Shown here: piece after piece, positions 1 through 7,838 of the stretch
How positions within the stretch are numbered: position 1 is the first letter of the stretch
Layout of the letters: every line of letters starts with the position of its first letter
Virus record (IMG/VR): IMGVR_UViG_3300005589_000080
Span: 1-31,336 of that record
Length of the DNA: 31,336 nucleotides
Direction: 5' to 3' (one strand)
Origin: a virus
Position numbers and translations under genes: made by a program
Notes under the pieces: model-generated
Database searches by the model: none
What the model was told of the DNA's origin: nothing
The model's input: only the letters and a program-made list of their open reading frames with translations

Positions 1-966
1 CTGGAGCTATTCAAGCGCGAGGTATTACCGGGCCTGATCGAGGAGTACGACAGCAAGCATGGGGAGAGCCCGAAGCCACACGAGGACCCTGGGGCGAAGT
101 TGGCCGACCTCGCGGAGTGGTACCTACAGACGCACCTTCCGTACTTGGGCCGCTCAGAGAAGACGATCACGCACTACGCCGCCACCCTGGGGAGCTTCAT
201 CGCCTACTGTCGCGGTCGTCACGTGGCAAGGGCCCAGCAACTGAGCACGCGCATCATCCAGGAGTGGCAGTTACAACGAGCAGAGGATCGAGCGAACGGT
301 ACCGGGCCGAACCGTGACCAAGTGCTACACGTTCGGCGATGGCTGGCTGTCTGCGAAGAGGCGGGCGAAATCAACGAGCTACCACCCATCAAGTGGGACG
401 TACCGAAGAAAGCCAAGTCGAAGCGATTTAAAGCCTACCCGGCGGATGTGGTCGCGACATGGCTGGCGGGGCTCGAATCATGGCGGCCCAAGGTCTGGCA
501 GGTCTGCGCGTGGACCGCCTGTACTGGGTGGCGTATCGGCGACGTGCTCGATCTTCGGTGGGGTGAGGTTGACGAAACCGCTGACGTTATTGACCGGGAC
601 CAGCTCAAGACGTCTGCCGGACTGCTATACCCCATCGGGGCGCGGATGACCAAGCTACTGGAGCACACGAAGAAGGGCCGCAAATCGCCCCAGAGGCTCG
701 AACACGTGTTCCTCGACCACAAGGGCCGACCGTGGGAGTATCAGCGCCTTGTCAAGGTCTTGGCCCACTACCACAAGTCAGCGAGGTGGGATGGTGAGCC
801 GATCAGCTTTCGCGACTTACGCAAGTCATTCGGGAGCCACCGAGCGATGCAAGGGTGTCCACCTAACGTCCTGAAAGAACTCATGGGGCACCAGTCGGTG
901 GAGTTGACCCTTGGCTACTATGTCGATGTGGACCTCTCAAAAATGGCCGAGTGGCTCGATACCTGA
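1..966 (+). CDS. int: Tyrosine recombinase (phage integrase), 5' end missing
   Basis: The open frame runs from base 1 without a stop, so the N-terminus lies outside the window; 321 residues are visible. This family integrates and excises temperate phage DNA by strand exchange between attP and attB. A SAM-like core-binding domain covers roughly residues 35-120 (EWYLQTHLPYLGRSEKTI...). The catalytic half shows the first arginine in TGWRIGDVLDLRW, then FRDLRKSFGS, where the usual HxxR has Arg in the His position (a substitution I recall from other integrases), then LMGHQSVELTLGYYVDVD with the second His and a YY pair holding the Tyr nucleophile. It is on the plus strand, converging on the lysis genes, and the attP-like region follows directly. 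A TTG at 100 could act as an internal start, but the homologous reading continues upstream. Family call is secure. Confidence 0.93.
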   Translation: MELFKREVLPGLIEEYDSKHGESPKPHEDPGAKLADLAEWYLQTHLPYLGRSEKTITHYAATLGSFIAYCRGRHVARAQQLSTRIIQEWQLQRAEDRANGTGPNRDQVLHVRRWLAVCEEAGEINELPPIKWDVPKKAKSKRFKAYPADVVATWLAGLESWRPKVWQVCAWTACTGWRIGDVLDLRWGEVDETADVIDRDQLKTSAGLLYPIGARMTKLLEHTKKGRKSPQRLEHVFLDHKGRPWEYQRLVKVLAHYHKSARWDGEPISFRDLRKSFGSHRAMQGCPPNVLKELMGHQSVELTLGYYVDVDLSKMAEWLDT

Positions 967-981
967 AAAAACAGAGCCCCC

Positions 982-1178
982 GTGTCAGCGCGTGTCAGCA
1001 GGCCGAAAACCCCAAGAAAAGCAGCGAAAGAAGCTAATCCCCTACGGGCTACCATATTTTCATTTCGTCCTTTGTTTATGAGGCCTTCGTGACTGTTCCC
1101 GATTGCTGCTGACACGGGCACTGCGCAGAAATCCACTGAACAAACGGCCTGCTGACGCACCTGCTGACACGCTGACAC
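982..1178. repeat. Candidate integrase arm-type sites (GTGTCAGC repeats)
   Basis: The octamer GTGTCAGC occurs at 982-989 and 992-999 on the plus strand. Its complement GCTGACAC occurs at 1108-1115, 1163-1170 and 1171-1178, with a one-mismatch copy (GCTGACGC) at 1151-1158. Five exact copies and one near copy within 200 bp of non-coding DNA directly after the integrase resemble arm-type binding sites of a lambda-like attP. The two left copies are spaced 10 bp apart, about one helical turn. This is inferred from layout; no binding data are available. Confidence 0.6.
1036..1054 (+). other. attP: Candidate attP core resembling a tRNA 3' end
   Basis: AATCCCCTACGGGCTACCA lies between the left and right arm-type repeats. 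It can be read as the 3' part of a tRNA: end of the T-loop, five T-stem bases (CCCCT), seven acceptor bases (ACGGGCT), discriminator A, then CCA. The bases before it (AAGCT) do not fit a T-loop, so no complete tRNA is present. Tyrosine integrases often use the 3' end of a host tRNA gene as attB, and attP carries the matching segment. A short tRNA-like string can arise by chance, so this remains a hypothesis. Confidence 0.4.
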
Positions 1179-1181
1179 GAC

Positions 1182-1694
1182 CTACTCTTGCGGGGGGTAT
1201 CTCCGCATGATCTCGTTCCATGTCTCGACGGCCAAGCGTTCCAGCTCCGCCATTCGGGCCTGCCGCTCAAGTTCTGCCGCCGCGTCTTCCCGCTCCCCTT
1301 CACGGCCAAGTCGAGCGCGCTCCTGCGTATACAGCTGGTAAGCCGTCCATGCCGTGTCGAGATCGACAGACTGCACTACCCGGCCATCGGGATAGGTTGT
1401 CGTGGCACAGCCAGCAAGCATCCCGAGGGAGAGCAGGCAGAGGATCAGGGGCGCACCATAGTATCGCTTGCCTACCTGCTTGCGCTTGCGACGTCGGGCA
1501 ATAAATCGTGAGATCAAGGGGATGACCACCGACCCGATAACCGTCTGAATCGCGACGTCGCCAGCGGGGCCCCAGGTGATTAGCTCCGGGGCCACTTGTC
1601 GCGCAATGGTCAGCGCAGTGGCTACCGTCCCGATGACGCCACCGCCAGCCAGGGCCACAGTCTTGGTGGTATTCGATTGGGTAATGGGTTTCAT
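1182..1694 (-). CDS. Holin-like membrane protein fused to a lipoprotein (lysis)
   Basis: 170 residues from the ATG preceded by AAGGAG at 6 bases. Two hydrophobic segments (about 12-30 and 44-63) are followed by a strongly basic stretch (RRRKRKQVGKR, 67-77), which is the usual plan of a small holin. A third hydrophobic segment then ends in a lipobox, LAGC, with Cys at residue 96. The remaining 74 residues are charged and probably helical, as in outer-membrane spanin subunits or other small lysis lipoproteins. I saw no ATG, GTG or TTG that would restart translation just before the lipobox, so it appears to be one chain. Signal peptidase II could cleave it into a holin and a lipoprotein. It is the last gene of the minus-strand lysis block. 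The role is inferred from topology and position. Confidence 0.6.
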   Translation of the reverse strand: MKPITQSNTTKTVALAGGGVIGTVATALTIARQVAPELITWGPAGDVAIQTVIGSVVIPLISRFIARRRKRKQVGKRYYGAPLILCLLSLGMLAGCATTTYPDGRVVQSVDLDTAWTAYQLYTQERARLGREGEREDAAAELERQARMAELERLAVETWNEIMRRYPPQE

Positions 1695-1722
1695 TTCATT
1701 CTCCTTGGCCCCGAAGGGCGGT

Positions 1723-1809
1723 TTACAGCCAGAGCCCCAGCACAAAGCCGAGGCCAAAGATCACGGTGATCAGTAGCAGTTCCAGCAGCCAGTCCCTGGC
1801 GAGCTTCAC
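1723..1809 (-). CDS. 28-residue single-span membrane peptide in the lysis block
   Basis: A very short ORF starts at a GTG whose last two bases are the first two of the endolysin stop (GTGA, 4-base overlap), and ends at TAA 28 bases before the next gene. The product begins MKLARDWLLELL, has a hydrophobic run of about 20 residues with a Gly-rich centre, and ends in LGLWL. The overlap is the same coupling used through the whole message, which favours real translation. A single-span peptide beside an endolysin could be a small holin, an antiholin or a holin modulator. No family was recognised. Confidence 0.5.
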   Translation of the reverse strand: MKLARDWLLELLLITVIFGLGFVLGLWL

Positions 1810-2336
1810 AGTAGTGGCTCCACCAGCCGATTCCAATCCTCGATATACTTCTCCGGAGAGCCAGCCCCCAGGTGAGTGTTGTAGTGCTCCTTGTAGTACT
1901 TCGCTTGGTCTTCCAGCGACATCGGGATCGGCTCAGGCCTACGAAAGTAGTGGAGCCGGGCAAACAAGACAGCCAGCGCATCATCTCCGTGGATAACCCG
2001 GAGGACGGCGCGTGGACCCACAGCCAGAAGGCCCGTCAGGTCCTCGTCGCCGCGAGCGAGCCACGTCCCAGCACGACGCCGCAACGCCTTGTTCTTCCTG
2101 AGCTGCTTTACGCCATCCATGACCGAGCCGAGTTCCGTTTGCCAGAGTCCCCACGCGCCTCGGTCCGATTCCATGGAGAAGTGGTGTTGCCTGCGGTGGA
2201 TGAAGAACGATTCCGTGGCCGCCGTCCCGATGAGTAGCCGAGACACCGCGTCGGCGTATCGAGGCGATGGTGCCTTCGTGCCGTAGATGTTTGCCGCACA
2301 CGACCGCGATAGTTCGATTAGTTTCTGTGTGCTCAT
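1806..2336 (-). CDS. Phage endolysin, lysozyme/transglycosylase-like
   Basis: 176 residues, expected to cut peptidoglycan at the end of infection. The segment GTAATESFF (Glu at 42) followed by GAWGLWQ (60-66) matches the catalytic-Glu and GA.G.WQ pattern of the lysozyme-like transglycosylase fold. No signal peptide or membrane anchor is visible, so release should depend on a holin. Its ATG overlaps the stop of the coiled-coil gene upstream (ATGA), and the small membrane ORF overlaps its own stop. The C-terminal part (YYKEHYNTHLGAG) resembles the tail region of other phage hydrolases by my recollection. The specific bond cleaved is not certain. Confidence 0.65.
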   Translation of the reverse strand: MSTQKLIELSRSCAANIYGTKAPSPRYADAVSRLLIGTAATESFFIHRRQHHFSMESDRGAWGLWQTELGSVMDGVKQLRKNKALRRRAGTWLARGDEDLTGLLAVGPRAVLRVIHGDDALAVLFARLHYFRRPEPIPMSLEDQAKYYKEHYNTHLGAGSPEKYIEDWNRLVEPLL

Positions 2337-2635
2337 AGCTTCCGTCCTTGCATCATCGCGAGACCACGGGAGAGACTATCGATTCGGTCAAAGATCTTGG
2401 TGTCTCGATCTCTGGCTTCCTTCTTGTCCTCTCTGATTTCCGCGATGAAGTTATCGACCGTCGTCTCCAGTCGGATGAGTTTGTCGTTTTGCTCTGCCAG
2501 TTCTCTCTTCATTTTCTCCAACTCGGGATCCTTTCCCGGTGATGCCGGTTTTTTGATTTTCAACGCCCCCGCGATGCCAGCGCTCAGACCGCCGAGCGTA
2601 AGGCCGATCTCCTCCCAGTACTCGCCAAAGCTCAT
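2333..2635 (-). CDS. Small protein with one hydrophobic segment and a coiled coil (lysis-associated)
   Basis: 100 residues. A Gly-rich hydrophobic stretch (about 10-26, IGLTLGGLSAGIAGAL) is followed by a long charged helix with heptad character (ELEKMKRELAEQNDKLIRLETTVDNFIAEIREDKK, split here: ELEKMKRELAEQ at about 39, then RLETTVDNFIAE). An N-terminal span plus a coiled coil fits an inner-membrane spanin or an XhlA-like lysis helper, and the gene sits directly before the endolysin. It overlaps the fibre gene upstream by 4 bases (ATGA). It could also be a virion accessory protein, since it is equally next to the fibre genes. The sequence alone does not decide. Confidence 0.45.
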   Translation of the reverse strand: MSFGEYWEEIGLTLGGLSAGIAGALKIKKPASPGKDPELEKMKRELAEQNDKLIRLETTVDNFIAEIREDKKEARDRDTKIFDRIDSLSRGLAMMQGRKL

Positions 2636-4287
2636 GGGCCCACCCCCAGGAATCCCCGCGCCTTGTCGGCTGCTGTTGGCCCACTACCAGCCGGTGTCCA
2701 GTGCACGCGGATCCATGCGGTGTAGATGCGCGCTTCCGCCGTGCTGCCCCCGTCCGATTGCACACGGATGGCTAGGCCCGTGCCGCTGTCCTTCATGTTT
2801 GCGACGGTAGGGGTCAGGCTGTATTTCTCTGTTTCGTCCCCGAAGTCAGTCGTCTGTACGCTACTATCGGTCCATTGCGTCAACGCCCCGCGCGACTGGT
2901 CATCGCCGCTCTGTGTGCCTGCGATTATGGGCTGGACGGTATGGTCGTAGAGTTCCGCCGTCCCGCCGTCCTCGCCGGTGTACGAAATCCTGTACTCCCA
3001 GCCAGCGATAGTCGCGTCACTCGGGATGGCTGACAAATCCGCCCCAGTGAGCTTGAGCGTGTAGCTGGTGTCGCCGTTCGGGATATCAGCAGACGCGTAG
3101 TTGCTGTCATCGGTGAGTGCGTTTGAGGCGTTGGTCCAAGTCGTATTGCCCGGCGTCACGGTCGAGGCAGAGGTGAAGAGTTGCCAGCCCGTATCGCTCG
3201 TGCCCTCGGTCGCTGCCCACGTAAGAAAGTCCGCGTCATGCCATGCGTTTTTTTCGGTGGATACGTAGTCGGCGGAACGGACGACTGAATCAACGCGAGC
3301 GACGGCGACCTCCCCGTCAAGATACGTATCTGCCGCCGAGTCTTTTTTCGCCCCAATGGATATTGTATCCATGGATGCCGCGCCCACAGTGGTTGTCGCA
3401 TCGCTACCAGACACCCCGCCGTCCTTGTAGGCTATCGACGTGCCTGCTGCACCGGTCCCGCTGCGGGTCCCGGTCAGCATCGTCCACGTGCTTGCCGAAA
3501 ATGAGGCAGTGGTTTCCGCAGCAGAAAGCGCACCACTGTCCCCCCAGACGTAGAGAGCGATCCGATCACCTGCGCCACTTGAGCCGCGAAAGATTATTTC
3601 TGCAAAGTTTTTAGAAGCAGATCCGCTGTCGCCTATAAACAAGGCGGCTGCGTTGTCAGTCAGATTGTCTATCGACGCAAGCGCATTTAGCGTAAAAGGC
3701 GCATTCTCAAGAGGCATGGCCCCCGTAAAATAGTGATACTGTGACGTCCCGTTATAAACCGCCGCCGTGATACCCTCGTAATCACTCGCCGCTGTCGTCG
3801 GGCTATTGACCGCAGTTAAGTCGTAGCCATTGCCGGTGATGTCCGTGGTCGTCACGCCCGGCAAGTAAAACGCCTCGATGTCCGTCCCACTGAATACGTC
3901 CGAACCGCTTGACGTACTCGATGCCCCGGCGTTGCCGACGTGGATCCAAAACTCCACATCCGACGCAGCCGACAGGATCGACGATGCGTTGACTAAGAGA
4001 CACCCCGTCCCAGTCGTGCCGCTCTCCGTAAACGTCGAGACAAGGTAGTGAGGCAGGATAGTGCTACCATCGTCCTCAGTGACCCGGATATCTGAGCCAT
4101 CCGATTTGACCGCCGTCCAGAACGCGGTGTCACCCTCACTGAGAAACACCGGGACAACGTGGGTGGCCTCATCAATCAGGGTGGCGTCAGTTGTGACCGG
4201 GACGACGTGAGACCACCCGGACAACGGCGTCGCAGAGAACGCCGCAGAGGGTAGCAGCAATAGCAGGGAGAGCAGTAGTCGCCTCAT
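2632..4287 (-). CDS. Exported DUF2341/LamG-like fibre or surface protein
   Basis: 551 residues. The N-terminus is a clear Sec signal peptide: MRR, then a leucine-rich core, then a PSAAFSA cleavage region. After it, SGWSHVVPVTTDATLID and a following block with FWIHVGNA resemble the DUF2341 module of surface proteins. Residues of about 150-345 look like a concanavalin/LamG fold (GNGYDLTAVN, ASTWTMLTGTRSG, YLDGEVAVARVDS). The C-terminal part is a beta-rich repeat with YTLKLTGADLS and an ending WIRVHW. These folds commonly bind carbohydrate or surfaces. It overlaps the preceding gene by 1 base (TAATG). A signal peptide is unusual for a tail protein, so secretion or periplasmic localisation in the infected cell should be considered. 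Confidence 0.6.
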   Translation of the reverse strand: MRRLLLSLLLLLPSAAFSATPLSGWSHVVPVTTDATLIDEATHVVPVFLSEGDTAFWTAVKSDGSDIRVTEDDGSTILPHYLVSTFTESGTTGTGCLLVNASSILSAASDVEFWIHVGNAGASSTSSGSDVFSGTDIEAFYLPGVTTTDITGNGYDLTAVNSPTTAASDYEGITAAVYNGTSQYHYFTGAMPLENAPFTLNALASIDNLTDNAAALFIGDSGSASKNFAEIIFRGSSGAGDRIALYVWGDSGALSAAETTASFSASTWTMLTGTRSGTGAAGTSIAYKDGGVSGSDATTTVGAASMDTISIGAKKDSAADTYLDGEVAVARVDSVVRSADYVSTEKNAWHDADFLTWAATEGTSDTGWQLFTSASTVTPGNTTWTNASNALTDDSNYASADIPNGDTSYTLKLTGADLSAIPSDATIAGWEYRISYTGEDGGTAELYDHTVQPIIAGTQSGDDQSRGALTQWTDSSVQTTDFGDETEKYSLTPTVANMKDSGTGLAIRVQSDGGSTAEARIYTAWIRVHWTPAGSGPTAADKARGFLGVGP

Positions 4288-4901
4288 TATAGGGCGGCCT
4301 CCACGGTATTGCCCTTGCGCTCGAATTCGATATTGCTGTTACCGATCACTACCGAGCCGTTCGCGTCCACCAGATGGATATACCACTCCTGCCGCTCCCA
4401 CGTTCCAGCCGCCGTGTTGAAGTGCCCCGACACAGCAACGGTGGAGCCATCTACCGCCTGAACCGAAAACCCGCGAATCGGCCGTGGCGTAAAGCCCGGA
4501 GATAGTGCATCAGCCCATGCTGCATTCGCGAAAGTCTCCACCTGTGCCGCCGTAAATGGGGTGTTCCGATCCGTGATGTAAAGCTCCACGGGCGGAGTTC
4601 GTAATGGCTCAGGGATGCCGCCAAGCCAGTACGCCGCCTCGCTCTGGGTCCCCTGATTGACCACAACGAGCGCCTTAGTCTGGGGCTTGATGGTGTCGCC
4701 GTCGATGGCCCAGTATTGGACCTCCGCCCTGTGGACCGTTACCCCGCCTTCTCCGCCATCAAACAGGGGCACAAGGCTCCCCTCCTGGTGGGCACCGATC
4801 ACGTTAGAGGCTCCCTGGAGCGCAGTCAGTCGCTGATTGAAGGTGTCAGCATAAGAGGGGAGCCCGAGGGCCAAGGTGAGCAGTAGAATCGAGAATCGCA
4901 T
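4287..4901 (-). CDS. Exported protein of unknown function in the fibre cluster
   Basis: 204 residues, started at the ATG with AAGGA 8 bases upstream; this lies just after the stop of the long fibre gene. The N-terminus MRFSILLLTLALGLPSYA is a typical signal peptide with cleavage before DTFNQ. The rest is mixed alpha/beta without a family I recognise; it includes YWAIDGDTIKPQTKALVVVN and WERQEWYIHLVD. It is flanked by two other proteins with signal peptides, so the three may work together at the cell surface or on the virion. An earlier in-frame start exists at 4970 but would overlap the fibre gene and hide the signal peptide. Confidence 0.6.
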   Translation of the reverse strand: MRFSILLLTLALGLPSYADTFNQRLTALQGASNVIGAHQEGSLVPLFDGGEGGVTVHRAEVQYWAIDGDTIKPQTKALVVVNQGTQSEAAYWLGGIPEPLRTPPVELYITDRNTPFTAAQVETFANAAWADALSPGFTPRPIRGFSVQAVDGSTVAVSGHFNTAAGTWERQEWYIHLVDANGSVVIGNSNIEFERKGNTVEAAL

Positions 4902-4912
4902 TGTGGTGTTCC

Positions 4913-6742
4913 TTAGTGTTGAGTGTGAGCCAAGAGTTGCCATTTGGAATCGGTTGCGTTGTACATCCACGCGTAGTAGTCCTCATCGCCCGACGTCGTA
5001 GAGACAGCCGGGATCGTGTCGCTGAACGTCTCACCCGCCGAGAACTGCGCGTTCCAGCTCACGGTGTACGGGCCAGCCGCTTGACGGAATCGGAACGTCA
5101 CACGCTGCCCATCGAAAGGAGTGCCACTCGAAGCGGCTACAGTCGTGTTCTCGGTCAATGTGTCGGCGAAAGTAGCCCCGTCGTCCGAGTCCCACGCGGT
5201 CGCGTTCGATGTACTCGAAATCGCCACCGGGGTCTGGAGCATCGTCATCACCTGAAGGATCGTCAGGTCCTGCGGTGTGCCGCCCCCTACGCTACCCTTG
5301 ATGGTCGATGCAGCCATGTCGGCTAGCTTGGCGTTAGTGACCGCCTCATCGACGATTCCCGCCGTAGGCAGTCCCGTAGCGTTGGTCAGCGTCAAGGCCG
5401 AAGGGGTGCCAAGTGCCGGGGTCGTCAGCGTGGGCGATGTACCAAATACCAGCGCCCCAGAGCCGGTCTCGTTAGAGATGACGCCCGCAAGCTCTGCCGA
5501 TGTCGTGGCCGCGAACTGGTCCAGCCCATTCGAGGTGAGTGCATCGCCGCTACCTGCTGGAGTGGCCCATGTACCATCGCCACGCCAGAAGGTTGTGGCA
5601 CTGGCACTGGTCCCACTGTTGAGATTCGCGACAGGCAGATTCCCGGTGATGTCCGTCGCGAGGTCGATCAGGCCAAGGGTGATCGCCTGCGTGGATAGCG
5701 TCAAGTAGTCAGGCGTCCCGGCCAGCGTCACCGCAGCATGGGAAGCCGTGTCGAGCGCGTCAAGGTCCACCGCGCCGGTCACGGTCAGGTAGTCCACCTT
5801 CGCCAACTGTGCCGCCGTGGCAAACTTGTTCGTAGTGGACGAATCGCTCAGATCGTCGGCGTCCAGTACCACCGCCCCTGTCAGGCTATTGACCGAGGCC
5901 ACCGGGGATACGTCCGCCCCATCCTCCACGTTTAGGAAGGTCAGCATGCTGGCCTTGTTCACGCCAAGGGCAATAGTTCCGCTCGTCGTGATAGGCGATC
6001 CGCTGTCCACTTCCAGCCCATCGGAACCCGACACCGCAACGCTTGTAACCGTCCCGGAGCCGCCGAGAAAGTCATCCGCGTCTACCTTTTTCAACGCGTC
6101 ACTGTCCGAGGCGTCCGTGACGATGATGTAATCACCTGTGGCCGCTGTGACCTCAGTCTTCCCGGTAATGTCGCCCGACGACAAAGCCCCGAGAAAGTCA
6201 GCCACATCTACCTTCTTCAGGTTGCCACTGTCTGAGGTGTCCGACATCAGCAGGTAGTCACCACTGACGCCGGTCACTTCCGTCTTGCCCGTGATGTCGG
6301 CCTTGTCGATGGCCCCACCAGCCGTGACGCCTGTCAGGCCCGAGCCGTCCCCGTTCAGCGTGCCGGTAAAAGTGACGTCGCCGGTAGTTGAGCTAATAAT
6401 AAACGGGTAATCCTGAAACGACGACGAGCCGGTATAGCGCAGAATCTTGAAATCGTCGTCCGTGTCGGTCTGGACCACCCAGCGCAGATCGGACCCTTCG
6501 AACATCCGAATACCACGCCGCTGGCCACTCGCAGACATCAGATCGACATACCGCGATCCTGCCGTCGTAGAGGCTCCGATTGTGATCGTCCCGTCCGCAT
6601 CAATCGTGCCGTCCGCCTCAATAGTGGCCCCCGTGTCACCATAGCCCCCGCCCACATCGAGGCTTTCGATCAGCCGTTGTGCCGTGGCCGCGAACATCAC
6701 GACCAGCACCAGCGCCGTTACAATTCCGAGTGTTCTTTTCAT
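4913..6742 (-). CDS. Tail fibre-like protein with an N-terminal signal peptide
   Basis: 609 residues. Residues 1-22 ([21 protein letters not shown]) have the three-part form of a Sec signal peptide with AxA cleavage. The body is rich in Thr, Ser, Gly and Asp with repeated beta-type units, as in trimeric phage fibres. An internal repeat of about 45 residues occurs twice: [20 protein letters not shown]...[10 protein letters not shown] and [20 protein letters not shown]...[10 protein letters not shown]. The segment ending [13 protein letters not shown] is a phrase known from many phage fibres. It follows the tail hub genes. A standard fibre would not be exported, so the leader is the odd point; the N-terminus could alternatively be a buried attachment helix. 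Confidence 0.65.
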   Translation of the reverse strand: MKRTLGIVTALVLVVMFAATAQRLIESLDVGGGYGDTGATIEADGTIDADGTITIGASTTAGSRYVDLMSASGQRRGIRMFEGSDLRWVVQTDTDDDFKILRYTGSSSFQDYPFIISSTTGDVTFTGTLNGDGSGLTGVTAGGAIDKADITGKTEVTGVSGDYLLMSDTSDSGNLKKVDVADFLGALSSGDITGKTEVTAATGDYIIVTDASDSDALKKVDADDFLGGSGTVTSVAVSGSDGLEVDSGSPITTSGTIALGVNKASMLTFLNVEDGADVSPVASVNSLTGAVVLDADDLSDSSTTNKFATAAQLAKVDYLTVTGAVDLDALDTASHAAVTLAGTPDYLTLSTQAITLGLIDLATDITGNLPVANLNSGTSASATTFWRGDGTWATPAGSGDALTSNGLDQFAATTSAELAGVISNETGSGALVFGTSPTLTTPALGTPSALTLTNATGLPTAGIVDEAVTNAKLADMAASTIKGSVGGGTPQDLTILQVMTMLQTPVAISSTSNATAWDSDDGATFADTLTENTTVAASSGTPFDGQRVTFRFRQAAGPYTVSWNAQFSAGETFSDTIPAVSTTSGDEDYYAWMYNATDSKWQLLAHTQH

Positions 6743-6751
6743 GCTTTGCTC

Positions 6752-7834
6752 CTAGGCTTGGTCGGTCAGTTCCGACGAAATGTCGTAGTAGACGTCTGCT
6801 TCCGTGATGCGATAGGTGATAGCTCCGGTGTCTTCAGTTCCCACCGGGTCACCGGGATCGAGACTGAGCCCGGAAAAGGGAACGGGTGAAGGCTCCGTAA
6901 ATCCGAGCCCCACAGTGACGGGTGATGTGCCGCGCGTGACCCGGACGTCGCCCCACTCGAAGAACTCCCATCCCGAGCCCCCTGCTGTCGCGGTGTAGGT
7001 GTCCGAGCCTACAGTCATGTTGATATTCGCGCTGGCCTCAGAATCCCAATCGATGCGATAGGATCCACCAGTCACCACGAAACCAGCGGGGATGTGACTG
7101 ATATCCATCTCAAGGGTAGTATCAATATAAAGCTTGGTGTTGTAGATGTCCTTGGTGGTAGCTGGTGGCCCTGGATCGTCGATGATACGCACCAGGGTGG
7201 TTTCCATGCTGACCCTTCCGCCAGCGGAGCCGCTCCCTGTCACTGTGCGGTTGCGCCGGTTGTCCCACGAATCCTGTGCTGTGGTGTATTCGGGATTCGG
7301 TGTCGGAGGGGCGGGGATCGAGGTGTGGCGCGAATAGCCAGCGGTGTCGGGGCTGGCCCCCGCGTCACCGCGCAGATAGATCAGTAGGTCGAGCGCGTCT
7401 TGCATCGCCTGCCAGTACCGCGCCTCGTTCACGCGGATAGGATCATCTTCCAGACTGGTACCAAGTGCCGCCGCCAGACTCGCTCTTGTGTAGGCGACGC
7501 CGCCTGTGGAGGACTCGACGAAGTGGGGAGCCAGCCCGTCAAAATTCCCTGGGGCACCGGCTATCGCGTTTCGAATCTTGACGAGGTTCTGGTAGGCGTA
7601 GTTGTTCGTCCCACTGCACCGCATCCCGAGCAAGTCAGCCATAGTCGGGAACGTCGTCAAGGTCCCATCGGCCTTGTAGAACTGCGTCAGGGTGTAGGTG
7701 GCCGAGAGGCGCGAGTCGTTGATAGCCTGCTCGCGCTCATTGACGGCGCGGCACAGCTCGAACATGGCCACCCGATAGTTCGAGGGACTGCCGGTTGCCC
7801 GCGTGCCTGCGTATGTGGAGATAGACCAGCCCAT
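6752..7834 (-). CDS. Tail tip or fibre protein, function unknown
   Basis: 360 residues without signal peptide. The first half is helical (FELCRAVNEREQAINDSRLS; later ARYWQAMQDALDLLIYLRG), the second half beta-rich (FVVTGGSYRIDWDSEASANI; YRITEADVYYDISSE). It lies between the hub gene and the long fibre with only 4 and 9 bases of spacing. Position and composition suggest a connector between hub and fibre or a receptor-binding part of the tail tip. I do not recognise a named family. Confidence 0.5.
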   Translation of the reverse strand: MGWSISTYAGTRATGSPSNYRVAMFELCRAVNEREQAINDSRLSATYTLTQFYKADGTLTTFPTMADLLGMRCSGTNNYAYQNLVKIRNAIAGAPGNFDGLAPHFVESSTGGVAYTRASLAAALGTSLEDDPIRVNEARYWQAMQDALDLLIYLRGDAGASPDTAGYSRHTSIPAPPTPNPEYTTAQDSWDNRRNRTVTGSGSAGGRVSMETTLVRIIDDPGPPATTKDIYNTKLYIDTTLEMDISHIPAGFVVTGGSYRIDWDSEASANINMTVGSDTYTATAGGSGWEFFEWGDVRVTRGTSPVTVGLGFTEPSPVPFSGLSLDPGDPVGTEDTGAITYRITEADVYYDISSELTDQA

Positions 7835-7838
7835 TGCG

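Noticed and set aside
1036-1054. A complete tRNA gene ending in CCA
   Set aside because: The bases upstream do not form a T-loop, anticodon arm or matching acceptor 5' strand. Only the 3' end resembles a tRNA.
918-1178. Minus-strand open frame of 86 codons across the integrase end and the attP-like region
   Set aside because: It overlaps the integrase and consists largely of the repeats. No ribosome-binding site or family support was seen.
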